64,000 nt of DNA from Takakia lepidozioides. Taxonomy: Eukaryota > Streptophyta > Takakiopsida > Takakiales > Takakiaceae. The position numbers were made by a program, and so were the translations under genes. The notes beneath the pieces were generated by a model. The model was given only the letters and a program-made list of their open reading frames with translations, was not told the DNA's origin and ran no database searches. Below, one piece after another: positions 44,560 through 57,070 of this stretch (its first letter is position 1; the number at the start of each line of letters is the position of its first letter). Where the stretch lies: assembly GCA_030704615.1 (NCBI GenBank), contig CM060733.1, forward strand, positions 76,112,907-76,176,906, written 5' to 3'.

Positions 44560-44985
44560 GGGCAGCCTATGGCGCCGCGCCACACTGCCGGATCTTGGCT
44601 TCCCCGTAAGCTATCAACCACTTGAGTGGCTGGTGATCCGTGACAAGGGTGAAGAGATTGCCGTATAGATAGCACCTGAAGTGTGCCACGGCCCACACTG
44701 CAGCAAAACACTCTCCTTTATATGAGCTATACTTAGCCTCTGCAGCGTTGTTTGAGCAGCTACCATAAGCCACTACGAACTCTCTTCCCTCATCATCCAC
44801 ATGTGTGAGCACCGCTCCAAGCCCCAGCATGCTCCAATCTGTATGCAGCTGAAAGGGACGCCCCCTGATAGGTCGTCTCAAGATAGGCGCCGAGGTCAAC
44901 CTCGCCTTGAGCTCTTGAAAAGCTCGTTCCTGCTCATCTTCCCACTACCACTGGACCAGTGGGTAAAGAGATCTCTCTTATCCAA
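44560..44985 (-). pseudogene. Ty3/gypsy RNase H fragment
   Basis: The minus-strand frame reads EDEQERAFQELKARLTSAPI, then FQLHTDWSMLGLGAVLTHVD, KGECFAAVWAVAHFRCYLYG and LVTDHQPLKWLI. It is very close to RNase H of the element at 21.6-21.9 kb but oriented oppositely, and it is cut off right after the DHQPLKW block. A stop (TAG) sits just before WEDEQE. It represents a second insertion of the same or a closely related family, reduced to about 425 bp. Confidence 0.85.
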
Positions 44986-44989
44986 CGAT

Positions 44990-47900
44990 ATAACTTTTAC
45001 GGGGGGTGCTAGGAGTTGAAAAATCTAATGGATGGTTAGAGTCATGGTCAAAAGGGGTTGCCTTAGTATGGGGTCGTTACAGCCTACAGTGTCCATTTTT
45101 TGTTGTCACAACACAGTTTTCCTACACATAGATTGATGGTATATATTCACACTCTTCAATCGACTGGAATATTTGAATAAAAGACTCTAAAGGATAATAT
45201 GCACTCGAGGCTTCACCCACTCTTTCAAGTTTCATTTCAAAATACTAAGTATATTGAAAGTTAAGGACTTTTTTAAAAGTCCCTAGTAAAATGTCATAGT
45301 CCATAATCCGATGATTATGTACTTTGTTTTTGTTCAATTTTCAATGTCACTATAAAAAAGGACTCACATTATGATCACCCCCATTTTGAGGAATCTAGAA
45401 CGCCTTATCTTACACTAAAATATGTAGTCCATAAAATGTTAGGGACTTTTGAAGAGCATAGAAATTAGTTATTTATGTATTAAGCTTTACTACATGAAAA
45501 ACATAGATTTACAAGAACTTCCTTCACAAAAAACACACATTTCCCATAGGTTGAGGGCATAGATGAATTAGATTTGAGAATTTCGTTATTTTTAATTTGA
45601 GTTTATTTTTATTTTTATTTTTATTTTTTAAAAGCCCGCCCATATTGTTTTTGACATGGTACTTTTGGCCGACGGTCTGGATCGACTCCATCCGACGGTC
45701 AAAAAAATTATTTTTCGAAACTCGCACTAGCTTAAGGACATGTACTCGTGATCGTGTCGCATTATGGACACTCTAGGCTGCAATCACCCTGTGTTATGTT
45801 CTTTGCGGCTAGGCCGAAAATCGGACTAGGATGTTAAGGGTCCCGGGGCCATCGTTTTGATATGTCATAGGTAGTCAGAAGGGAAGACGGCCGCTCGGCT
45901 CACTCTGAGTCACCTTGTCCACAAAAAGCGGACGAGAAATACAAAGCTTTTGAATAGGGTAGAAGGGGGTTTGGGATAGGAGAGGGAGTCATTTCCGTTG
46001 GCACCTAGGCTTAAATTGCTCTTAAGGAAGGAGGAGGAACGAGCAATGGACCCACCAAATCATTTTATATAGGGCCAAAAGCGTTAAGCAGTATTTCATA
46101 AGGCAATAAGGCCATAAGCAGTATTTCATCCATAAGATGAATGAACGGTGGATGAAGACAAGATGATGAAAATGTAATTTTCATCCATTTGCAGGGATGA
46201 ACAGTGGATGAAAAAACAATTTTTCATCCGCTGTTTGAAAAGCCATTCTAGCTCCGGGGGGGGGGGGGGGGGTTGAACCTAGGACCTAGAGGCATATGGA
46301 GTTATATATTAAGGGCCTAGGGGGATGTTTTGACCTATATGGCCAATTCCCTATGGTTTCCTCACCATGAGAAAGGTTTTTGGGCAATGAGAAGGGGTTA
46401 GTGAATTATCTAGAGGCCAAGCCATAGGTCATTGGAAAGATAAATTCCTACCTAATGCCTACTTTTCTAGAATTAGGGAATTTCCACCCTAAGTAATTAA
46501 TTTTAAAGGGGTTTTCTGCTTAGAAATTACCAGAAAATGTGAATAGAGGTAATTAAATCTAGGATTTTTATTTTTATTTCCTATTTAGATGAGCTTACCT
46601 AGGATAGTAGTTTTCTCATTTTCCTTATTGAAATCTATTGCTAGAAAAGACGCATGAGCCCTAAAAATTAGCGGGAAATTGGGATATTGTTCTGTAAAGC
46701 ACTTTTCTTCTAGGCTAAGGTATGCTCTCCCCTCCGGATAGCGGGAACGTAGGGGACCCCTTTGCACACACGTGCGATCCGGGGAAGCGTGTTTGTGAAG
46801 CAACCTCGACCTAAGCGGTTTGCCCTTAACACTTTGCAGAGTCTTTCGGAAGCATGCAATCCAAGCGGAGAGGACCTCCCAAGGAAACTGACAGGCTCCG
46901 GGGTGAAGACGTGTTAAGGCACATAAAGAAGTCTTGAAAGACAATTAGTTAGGAGTAGATTCCATAGGTCACACGAATGAGTTGCCCCGCGAGTGTAGGA
47001 GTTGGACCCTGCGTTTGCTGGTAGTTCAGATAGCGGGAGGATTTCCCTCCGTTGACCGCTGACCCTCCCCCAAGATTAGTGATACATCTCACAGGTGGGC
47101 GGTTCTTGAGCCTAACCCACCTCATCGCCGGACTCCAGGCCTTGGATTGACGTCGTCTTTTCTCCTCAGGATTGCGCGCACCTTATAAACCTCCATAATG
47201 CAAAGTAAACATTGTACTGCTACTCTGTTGTGGGCTGCCAACATAGGGTTAGAATCCAATTAAATTCTTCCTATCCTGGACAATCCTGGAATATACAAGC
47301 TATGACCTTCATTTTGATAGAAAGGGGTTGCATCCACCTCGAATCGATTTGGTTCAAAAATCCCCACTCCCTGCACACCACATACACATTCCAATGGCAT
47401 CAGAGCAATAACTTTCACAGTACCAACATTGATCCTACTAACATGATAAATCCTTTAGGTTCTGAATGAACCCTCCAGAAAGCTCTCCACATAGAAAGAT
47501 ATTGAGGCAAGTTTTCAAACGAAGCATGGTGCCTAGTAGGATCTTCCAATGGTTATTCCTCCTATTTCCATTTATTTCCAGTTTGGGCCCAGTTCAAAAA
47601 ATGAGCTTTAATGTTCTACCCAGAAATCAGGGCCCAAAGAGGATCACAGGATCTCATCCCAAGCCCACAACTTAGAAGAAAAGTGGTGCATTCACAATTC
47701 AGTTCATTCTTGTGGAGAGAGTCAACCTGCTCAGGAGAACACCCACTGAATTGGATCGCAAATGGATACTTGTAAGCCATTAACGATTATAGAGGTGATT
47801 AATCATAAATAGGGCAGAATCTTCATCAGAAATAGGGCTTCCATTGTTGGCAGCAAAAGTGGCATGCGATGTGCTTCTTCATGCAGATGAATTGCAAATT

Positions 47901-48295
47901 AGTAGTTGGGTCAGAAAGGTTGGTGTTGCTTATATAAAACTTTGATACGCGGGCATGATGTCTAACTGCCGGCAAAAGCCTCGCCTCAATGCCCAATCAG
48001 GTTCCATGCTTCTCTCTCTCCCATACACACTCTGTCAGTTACTACCTGCCATGATTCCTTCGCTATCAATGGGTTTCATGTTGTTCTATGTTTTCTACTC
48101 ACAATTTGCGGTGTCCCTTCATAAACTGGTTTCCTCAAGGAGGAAAGGAAAGCTGACCAAGGGAAGTGGGCATCTGACACTCAATAGCAATGTGCCTTTG
48201 CTTAGCAATATCCCAATGGTCCAGTTAGGGTATAACAGCCCATGTGCCGAGGTATTTTGTGTCCTCCATAGTATCTGTAGATTCTGAGTTATCTA
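44990..48295. other. no gene recognised
   Basis: AT-rich, with a G-run of about 17-19 bases near 46255-46273 and TTTTCATCC/GGATGAAAA inverted repeats near 46145-46235. The 47.2-48.3 kb part has a few open frames without a recognised domain. Confidence 0.45.
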
Positions 48296-48298
48296 TGT

Positions 48299-48810
48299 GT
48301 GCAGGTTGTCGTGCAGGTTGAGCAAGAAAGACTGCCATCAATGCAGGTTGAGACACCCATGCAGGTTGAGCTCGATCTATCTGTGGAGCAACCTGCAGGC
48401 ACTGATGGATCAGAGGCAATTGCGGAGGAGCTAGCAATCCCACCTCGCCTCCGATGCCATGCTATACGAGCACCTCATCTGCTCCCTTTCCTAACTCCAT
48501 GGGAAAGAAAAAGAAATCAACGGCCGGCACCGACCTTCTGAATGCATTCAAAGTTGCGAGTGAGAGCATGGCTAAGAATTTGGAGGAGGAGCGGAAAAAG
48601 AAAACCGAAAGGTTTGAGAAGAGTTTGCAGTTGCAAAAGACCAAGTTCGAATTGGAGGTACACAAGGCTGAGATCGCCGTTAATGCAGAGCAAGAGGTAT
48701 TAATGGATAGGAGGGAAGCATCCGTGGACCGACGAACCATGGTTAGCCACTTTGGGAAACTTGTTGAGCATTTCGGGAGTCTTGTGGACAAGCAGGGACG
48801 TCCAAGCTAG
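48299..48810 (+). CDS. hypothetical protein with charged coiled coil
   Basis: A likely acceptor (TGTGTGCAG, ending near 48303) precedes a Gln/Val/Glu-rich stretch. In a second frame from 48454 the protein reads MGKKKKSTAGTDLLNAFKVA, then a long helical segment (NLEEERKKKTERFEKSLQLQ, KTKFELEVHKAEIAVNAEQE) and ends VEHFGSLVDKQGRPS-stop at 48808-48810. Such Lys/Glu-rich helices are common at the C-terminus of Myb/SANT-like proteins that accompany PIF/Harbinger transposases, and a Harbinger transposase lies 2.5 kb downstream in convergent orientation. No Myb domain is visible, so this partner role is speculative. One frameshift near 48430 is likely. Confidence 0.35.
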
Positions 48811-49263
48811 CCCAATAGTGGAGATAATAGTTAGAATTCTTTGTTGAACTGAGATGAATGAGGCACATGTAGCTGGGAACACCTGTTGTGTCTTCCAGAG
48901 ATGTCCATTGTCCATATGACCTTGATGGCAAATGGATAGTGTATGCAATAGAAAGGGTATGTGCATATCTTTATCAAGTGACAAGTGAGCCATGTATTTG
49001 ACTTTGACTTTGAGACATTTGAGGCATTGACTTTGAGACATTTGATAATCTCTTTCACTTCTATGATCTTGGTTGTGAAAAAATGCAGCTCACTTTTCTG
49101 TTACCCTAGGGATGTTTTGTTTCTTGAACTGCAATCTGCTACTTGCTTCTGTCACTGTTGTATTCTCAAAGTGTTGGGATGGTCAGCTACTAAATATTTC
49201 TTCCTGAACATTGGCTAAGCAATCTGGAAATTGGCAAATGAACGTGCTCGAATGAGCTGTGCA
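48811..49263. other. no gene recognised; possible intron
   Basis: AT-rich sequence ending in GAGCTGTGCAG, a good splice acceptor for the polymerase-like exon that follows. Confidence 0.4.
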
Positions 49264-49600
49264 GGAAGGGTGGGTACTAATGTCAGCTGACTACTCATAG
49301 ATTGAGTTGCGTTTGATGGGCATTTCTCTGGAGATGCCTTCTTTATAGCCTTGCTCAGCAAACCCATGGGAAACTTTTTGTATGCTAGCAGCAGAATGGA
49401 TAGGCCTTGTAGAACTTGCAGTGACTGAGCAACAGTCTGAGCATACCAAGCGTCTGGGATATGAAATGTTGTATAGGATGGGAGTGCATACATTGGCCGA
49501 TCAGCTGGAGTGCTCAGTTGCAGAAGCACAAGAAATGATGGAACGCTTCAAGGCTAAATATCCATCCGATTCCATACGCTGTAGTTTCTTCTATTGCCTG
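49264..49600 (+). pseudogene. DNA polymerase theta-like (family A) exon fragment
   Basis: From an AG acceptor at 49263 the sequence reads EGWVLMSADYS-stop-IELRL, the family A polymerase motif A (SADYSQIELR). A one-base frame change follows, then HFSGDAFFIALLSKP. In the next frame come LVELAVTEQQSEHTKRLGYE, MLYRMGVHTLADQLECSVAE and AQEMMERFKAKYPS. These match motif B and the O-helix region (K...YGxxYGMGxxxLAxQL) of polymerase theta, the end-joining polymerase. Key Gly residues are changed (YE for YG, RMG for GMG) and Gln of motif A is a TAG stop at 49298-49300. It is therefore a decayed gene copy with its splice site, not an RNA-derived copy. Other exons were not convincingly found; NQRRRYIIPKK near 50450 might be one. 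Confidence 0.7.
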
Positions 49601-51353
49601 AAGAATGATATTATCTCTGCTAAAGGCCAAAGGGTCTAGTGGGATCCATCAGTTCCACCCAACTAGAATCAGAAAATAAGGTAAGGTGTGCAGACACTGA
49701 CTGAAGATTTGGCGCTGTTGAAGCAGCAGATTTGATCAAAATGGTGATGATTAAAGTTCATGCTGCTATAGCTACAGATTCCAGGGAAAGTGGACTGTCT
49801 ACTCCAATCCACCATATTGGGCACCAAGAGAATAGGACTTCAATGTTCCCAGGCCTTTGTTGGATGCTGTTGCAGGTTAGATACATCTTCTGTTGGCTAG
49901 GATTCACATCGACTTGAGACTCTGGATCTTTGCAATGGAAAATCTATGTGGGGTGCACTTCTCTTGGGGGAGGGGAGGGGGGGGGCTTGGGGCATATTCT
50001 TGGTTCTTTGTAGCAAACAGATTTCACTTGTGTGGGTTTCTCACTGTGTTCCACAAGTTTTCAAGATTTGTCTGTTTCTCTACGCAGATGGAGAAGATCA
50101 CAAGTCCCCACTGTGCTTGGCCAAAGGTGACAAAAGTTGCGGACACCACTTCAACACCCCCGCAAGTTACAGAGGTGCTACGCAGTCTGGGACCCAGATG
50201 TGCTTTGGTTGAATATGTGAAGAGCAGCCAGATGGGTGTGCACAGGAGACCACCACCAGGAGAGGGTCTTTGGTCAATCCTGTGAAGAAAATTGCTTACA
50301 TCAATACAATAGCAGATGCGAAAAACACAATCCCGAACACTTCAAAACTGTACAAATGTAGATATTTTTGGTGCCTTTTTGTGGGGATACTGTCCAGCCC
50401 ATGTAAAGTAGACATCATATTTCTTGTGTGCATCTGCACCATCCTCAACCAAAGAAGAAGATACATTATACCAAAGAAGTTTTGATACATGTGATCGATT
50501 CTAAGCTGGAATATAAAGTGGCAAAGCAATTTCTACAAGACAGAAGTAACCCAATGTAGAAGGCTTTCACCACAACTTTTCTCTCCTTGACCACCCCTCC
50601 CATCCTCAGATTCTACCTCTCTTACCAAGCACATCCAGGAAGTGTTCACATGTAGTGCATCTTGCATGTGGCTATTGTTTTCCCCCAAAATATCTCCAAG
50701 AGTAGCTCTCTCTTTCTTGGCTCCCCCATGAAGCAACCGGGATCCTAACCTTCCTTTCCTTCAACCTCTTTGATGTCGTTTTGTCTGGCCCATGTAGAGA
50801 CTGTTTGCAGATGGGTTAGCAGCACCTACTGATTGAACAAACAGATGGTGGTACCACTGGAAGGGATTGTCCAATAAACACTATTTATTTATCATCTGCC
50901 CTGCCTTAATGAGATTGAGGGTAAGAGGCTAAACTGTTGTTCTTCTACATTCCAGTCATCACATCCAGCTTTCCACTTCGTAATATTCCTTCATTGATCA
51001 TTTCCATGTAGAAACAGACATCCACACTATAGGTAACAAAGTATCAAACTGCTAAGAAACAGATCCACATTTTGCGGCGGATTGCATTCACCATGCTGCT
51101 CATTTGTGCAATGTGGCAATGTGGCACCTTGCTACAGAAGGCGCCATTCACAAATCTCCAAAGCCTCCCCGCCGCACCCAGTACATAAACAGAGTACACA
51201 TTAGTTCCCCACTAATTCTGAATTTCATCTTCATGCCCAAGCAACACGGTTTCTCTTTTCAAACTTCAGAGTCCCCTTGATTTTCAGATTTGGGCCACAA
51301 AAAAATCCATGAAATGTCAAAAAAAAAAGAATCCTCTGAAAGCACTAACCTTA
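49601..51353. other. no gene recognised
   Basis: Possible further exons of the polymerase copy or Harbinger flank. A G-run lies at 49969-49987. Nothing else could be supported. Confidence 0.35.
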
Positions 51354-52712
51354 TCATGCGTGTAAAATGTGACGACAAACAATCTCTCGTAGCTCAGCAC
51401 CTACATTCAGGCCCCTGTCGACAACCGGCTCTTCATCATGAGCTAGATGATCTCGCTCCCTGATTGCTTCAAGCGCATCCATGTCGTTGAATACATCATC
51501 AAAGTCCACTTCCTTGAAGTCCACAAGTATGTTGTAAATGATGCAACATGCATGGACCACCTGTGGTAGAAATGTAATATCAAGGCCGCTTCTCCAACCC
51601 ACTTCCTTGAAGATACGTTTGAGCCGTCCAAATGCAATCTCACTATAAATCCTTGCTTTTGACAACTGATGGTTGAACACGGTCTTGGCTCTAGAGAGTG
51701 CCGGAGCATTGGCAGCTCTTTTGTAGCTAGGTATCAGCCAAGGAAGGCAAGGATATATGGCATCCCCGAGAAGGATAGGTGGGATAGTCTGGCCATTGTC
51801 CAAAATAACGCTTTCTCCCCGCAATATAGTTCCTTGAGAAGCCGGATAGAAGAGTGTGGAGTTGCGCAACATTCTCGAGTCATTCATACTTCCCGGCTCC
51901 CCAACATACATATCTACAAATTTTGCATCAGGATTGACAACACCATTGAGTAGTATCCAAGTCTATTGCGATAGTCGAGTTTGATATTGTTTGCAGGGGC
52001 TTGAATCCTGATTTGCGTACAATCGATTACACCCACTACATTTGGAATTCCAGATCTACGTTCATTTTCAAGCATGGATGTCTTTAGGGTATCACCAGCC
52101 TCCCATCGAAGGTGGTGACCTAACACAAACACAATAGCAGGTACAACTTGACGTAAGAGCTCATATAGTATCGCTGCACCAATTCCAAATGCTTCTGTCA
52201 TTTCAGCGGTAGTTGCTGCCCATATCAATTTGTACAGTGGTCCCTGAACTCATTTTCATGATCATGAGCCATCGAGCATCATCATACTCCAAGAGAAATT
52301 CCTGAAACCATGCTCGAGACCTATGCTTCACCCACATCCCAGATGAAATACAACCTCTAGGCTTGCAAAACTTGATAATGAAAAGAGTGTCAAGCGCTGA
52401 ACGCCATTGCTGGATGCATTGGTCAAGGCTATCATCTTTGTCCACATCCATGCCATGGACCTGGGAAAGTGACGCATCCACATGCAAACTTGGTGTCTTG
52501 GACCCTAACCCAAAGAGCTCTGAAAACTGATCCATTATGTATTGCATGAGGACGAGAATCTCAGCAAATGCTAAGAAGACATCCTTGTCCATCATGGGTT
52601 CCATCCTGTGAATTAGCCCCCCACTCGTTGCTTGAAAAATAAAATATGACAGCCTTCTCGTTGTTGCTCTCCAAATTCCTGTTTCCCAACACAAAGCCGG
52701 TACCAACCCCAT
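51354..52712 (-). pseudogene. PIF/Harbinger transposase (DDE_Tnp_4)
   Basis: On the minus strand the N-terminal part includes WVKHRSRAWFQEFLLEYDDA (52.3 kb), then ATTAEMTEAFGIGAAILYEL and VVGVIDCTQIRIQAP, which holds the first catalytic Asp. A short frame change near 51940 leads to VDMYVGEPGSMNDSRMLRNS, LLGDAIYPCLPWLI with the second Asp, and ARIYSEIAFGRLKRIF with the Glu. VVHACCIIYNILVDF is the family's final helix. The enzyme inserts at TWA trinucleotides. Frame changes near 52215 and 51940 break it. Terminal repeats were not identified. A Tourist-like MITE with a TAA duplication at 56.0 kb shows that this superfamily has been active in this genome. Confidence 0.85.
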
Positions 52713-55700
52713 TTATGTCTTCTAGTAAAAGAAGCCTGAGACTGTGATTGACCCTTCACTCAGAGCTGCTTGATGGTAAATGCCATCAAATCTAAACTAT
52801 TAGACATGGATAGAGAAGTGGCTCATGCTGGACTAATTAACCAACCCTCATATCCCAACTTATCCAGAACAGTTGGGGTAAGATTGGAATCAACGTGCTC
52901 CAATTGATTTCAAGAGGCAATGATCCAAAGATGTAAGGTACACCAAGATCATTGACTCTGATTCTTGAAGCAAGACAGACCTGTCAAACAGGCCAAGTCA
53001 CACCAGAGAAGGGAAGAATTGAACCAGGCCAAAGCCCAGCTCAGATCTTCACAGTAGTTAGATGTACATCTGGGATTGAAGAACTACCTGAAGTGCTCCC
53101 CCACTAAGCTCATACTAAGAGTAGCTACCTTTTTCTGTACGGTAAACTCAGCTTGAAAAAGGGGAATCCATTGTCCGGCATGTCGAAGTAATGAAGCTCG
53201 AGACCAAGCCAAAACTATGACAATCCTTAGGTTTGAGTTCTGAAGGGAATACCTACATCAAATTGTTGCTATGAATTTAGAGCTCACTAAAGCAAATCTG
53301 GAGGGGAGAACCGGCTGCGTACATCACTCCCACAACGGGAACTAATCTTCCCAACTGTAGTGGCACCCATTCTGCTCACTTCCCTTCCCCGTCGACTATC
53401 TAGTATTTGTAATCCATCCAAACCAACCATCAGGTCTGAAAATGCAAGCATGCACACAGGGAAAAATGGCATGTGTAATGTGTCATCTCTCTTTTTGTTT
53501 ACCTCCTCTCGTCACCACCAGGCTACAGAAAATGTCATCTTATGAGTACATCATCATGCCGGACCTCCTGTGGACATTAAAAATATCTTTTTTTTGTCTT
53601 TCAAGTGCGTGCACTCCATTCCTCATACTTTCAAACAGAACCAGTCTTTATGTCCATCCTTGAAACTAAATATGTTTCATTTCTGTCATTCTAGGAAATA
53701 ATTTATCTCCATGTTGCAGTGAAGGTTGGGTATATCTAATCAGATTCACAACAGTCACTTGAAGAACCAAGACTATGCATCACATAGACCTTTGCACCAG
53801 ACCAGACCAGACCGTACCTTCACAGACCTACAATGCAGTGTCTGGGTTGTAGCGTTGTTGTGCCTATGGCATTGGCTCGAAGCTACGTGCATCCCGCAGC
53901 GCCCGCACCTGTGGAGAACATGGTTTCAAGCGACGAAGTGGCCTCTGTCACCCTTCCAGCCCAAGTGGCTCCTCAGCTGGAGCTACCAAAACTTGATCCA
54001 GTAGTGCAGCAAAGCCTCCAGTAATGTGCTCCTGGCCCGAATGTGCTCCTGGCTCGTCCTGTCGTCGTCGTTGCTCCTTTGGCTATGGCGTAAAGGTGAC
54101 AAGATGGCGAGGGAAAATGGCGAGAGGAAGTCGGGCAGGGGCAGGCGAACACGTGTTTTAAACTAACATTACTGCACTAAAACATGTTAAGCTAAAACTT
54201 TGGTGCGGCAGGGATAGTGCTAGTTGGAGCAGCAATTACGAAAATGGGCCTGCTAAGCCGTTAGCAGGTATTCTACGCTAGCAGCCCGGTGCGGCGGGGG
54301 CCTAAGTAGCATAAAATCCCGCTTGTCCTGTTACGCCATGGAGCCCATGGACCCGTAGTAGATAGGCAGGTAGTTTTTTTTCACACGGTCTACAATGCAG
54401 TTTTTACGTGAGTTAAAGTCCTGTAATTTGGGGTTTATGTGAATCAAGATTCCCACGCCCTGGGGGCTATGGAATCTTGAATCGCGTAAAAAGCCCTCGT
54501 TGTAGGACATTACCATTGTTTGGCGGTTATTTGAACTTCTCTATAATGCCCGGCGGTTACTTATATGGTTATATGTATATAACAGGTCCAGTTAGGAACC
54601 GGCGGAGCTCACGCATTCAAATAATTGAGGTTGGGTAGCGTGTGAGCATGCTCACGTGAGAACAAGCTAATATTAAGGATATTCCCTAGATGCCTTTCGA
54701 ATATTTTTCAGTGAAACTACAATTGAGAAACTAGAATCTTTGCGAAACTTTTTTTAACTGCTCACATAGGCCCTCACAGCATCACTTAAGAAACAAGTAA
54801 CACCTATACACGATAAACATGTTACCCTATAAGCATGGGGTTTCCTCACGTTATGCAAACCGTATACCCCAGAAAACCCCAGAAAAACAAAAATCGTGGT
54901 TTTCAGTCCACGTATCGGCAGTTTAAGCCCTAGAAAAGTTATTTTCGCACTGAGAAAATAAATCTGAAGGTACTCATATGCACCGTGCCTGTTAACATGT
55001 AATTCCTATGACCGCGGTTTGAAAATATTTAACCCCTACGACCGCAAGTTGTGCTCACGCCGTGCTCATAGGATACCAACCCCCCAAATAACTGAGCAAA
55101 AAACCTCTTAAAGAACCACCCAATACCCGCGGTTATTTGATGAAAACCACTTGTTATTTGAGGTTTTTGCAAGTAACCGTAACCAGCAGGTTATATCTAG
55201 CCATAAACAATTTAATAACCGCAACCGCAGGTTAATAATTTTCTAAAATTTGAAGCAACCAAAACTGCCGGTTATGAAAAAAATCAAATAACCGCCCAAG
55301 CACTCAACTTTACCTAATACATATTTCAGCCATGTATTTATTATTTATATTGATATTTGAAATCATGATAAGCATGTGAAGACTGGCACAAGAACCAAGC
55401 TGCTCTACAGATAGATCTCCCCTCCTCTCCACTTCTGCACTTAGATTTTCTCTGCTCTCTTCAATAGTTCTATGCAAGGAAAATCTTCTTCAAGGAGTGA
55501 TTGGTCCCCCATGCTTATCTATTATGCACAACGTAACATCAGAGCCACTTCAAGGCTACATGCATTGGGCTTGTCCCACGTTATTTCTGTTTTCTCGAAA
55601 CTGGTTTCGGTCATTGGTTTGTAATCCGTTTCCTGCTGGAAGGTTCTACAATACAGTCAAAGTCGGGATATCCGTCACGCCCAGTCGTGTGTTAAGCCTT

Positions 55701-56009
55701 TTGGCAGCCTTCAGGCATCAAAGGGTTTTAATTTTTTTCCCTTCAAATAATTCAAATAAAGTTCTGAGGCTAAGCCCTCTTCTCCAAAGAAAAAATAAAA
55801 ATCATTCTAGTGTTTTCAAAAACATTAATTTTTGTCCTAAAAATATTTGATATATATGTATATTGCTTATTATTTAATTGAATATAATATAAAATGATGA
55901 TAAGAAATGTCCTTCAAAGATTGAATGTTCTCCATGTAAATCTATCTCTATTGAGCAATGTTTTAAGTGGCTCAAAACATTGTTTTCAGTGAATACATGA
56001 AATAGATAT
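52713..56009. other. no gene recognised
   Basis: About 3.3 kb of AT-rich DNA. Between 54.5 and 55.3 kb, short GGCGGTTA / TAACCGC phrases recur in AT-rich linkers, faintly like the palindrome arrays but without clear period. A tandem CAGAC run lies at 53799-53812. Short open frames near 53.8-54.1 kb show no domain. Confidence 0.4.
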
Positions 56010-56012
56010 TAA

Positions 56013-56386
56013 GGGCTGCTTTACACTAGGGCCCAAGCCCAAGAAATCTTGGGCCCAATTTCTACCACTCTTGGGCTGGTCTTGGGCCAACTTCAACGGT
56101 CATGATCAACAGTCATGATTGCAGAAAAAATAATCTATTTTAATACAAAACTTCTTGGGCCCAAGAGCTCAGAGTTGGGTCTCCATTCTAGGAAGGTTCT
56201 TTTTTCTTGGTCCGGCCCCAGAAGTTGGCGCCAAAACTTGTGCTATGTAGGCAAATGGCCCACTTCCATTTTCTTGGGCTCGGGCCGTAGTGTAAAGCCG
56301 TTGGGCCCAATTTTCAGGCCTCCGCCAATGGGAATGCTCCATTCTCACTTGGTCTTGGGCTTGGGCCCTAGAATAAAAAGCGGCCC
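56013..56386. mobile_element. Tourist-like MITE (PIF/Harbinger group)
   Basis: Terminal inverted repeats of about 35 bp are GGGCTGCTTTACACTAGGGC at the left end and the inverse of GGGCCGCTTTTTATTCTAGG at the right end, followed in both by CCAAGCCCAAGA-type sequence. The element is flanked by TAA on both sides (56010-56012 and 56387-56389), the 3-bp TWA duplication typical of PIF/Harbinger. It is 374 bp long, non-coding, and contains several more TTGGGCCC blocks. Confidence 0.8.
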
Positions 56387-56560
56387 TAATGGTAGTTTAT
56401 TAGGTGTATTACAATGTTGGTCTGGTATCTCGGTTTCGCCGGGTATCAACACGGGCATCGACCCGGGTCTCTCCTAACCTAACCTACTGTTATCTGTTCC
56501 CGTAAACATTTGTAGCAGGGTTGCACGCGTCAGTGACATCACGTCACGTCACGTCGAACC

Positions 56561-57050
56561 TGACGCTGACGCGATCAACGTCACGTCAGTTTTGCCGAAA
56601 AATCAGTAAAACATGAGTTAGGTGAAAAATATGCCACGTAGGTGGACACGTTGTATTCCAAGCGACACCTTGGCAAGTGAATGAATTATTTTATAAATTA
56701 CTCCATCCGCCAATATTTGAGGTTATTTTTAAATCAATATTGTTAAATTGGTGCGACCTCCAAATGGTGGTGGTCACAGAATTTATCTTATTTTTTAATA
56801 GTTGCGACCACCAGCAGAGGGGTTGTCACAGCATTTTTGTTTTTTTTAAATAGATGCGACCACGAGCAGGGGTGGTCGCATTTTTTTCTTTTCTTAAACA
56901 GTTGCGACCACCGCTACTGGTGGTCGCACAATTTTTATTTTATTTGTAATAGGTGCGACCACCATCAGGAGGGTGGCCACAACATTTTTCTATTTTTTAA
57001 TATCTGCGACCACCAGCATGGGGTGGTCGCAGCGTTTTTTTGTTTTTTTT
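56561..57050 (+). repeat. terminal motif copy C and palindrome array 4
   Basis: TGACGCTGACGCGATCAACG + TCACGTCAG (56561-56589) is followed from about 56750 by six or so units of TGCGACCACCAGCAGGGGTG + GTCGCA type, spaced about 60 bp, in T-rich linkers. The half-site here is GCGACCACC instead of GCGACCGCC, so this copy represents a subfamily with a G-to-A change mirrored on the other arm. It lies on the 5' side of, and in the same orientation as, the second hAT transposase at 59.8 kb, with an LTR element in between. Confidence 0.7.
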
Positions 57051-57070
57051 AATAAATTCTTGGACTCCAT

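Noticed and set aside
50434-50485. Additional polymerase theta exon (QRRRYIIPKK)
   Set aside because: It resembles the GRRRYLP block of family A polymerases, but the match is only a few residues in AT-rich sequence. It is mentioned only as a possibility.
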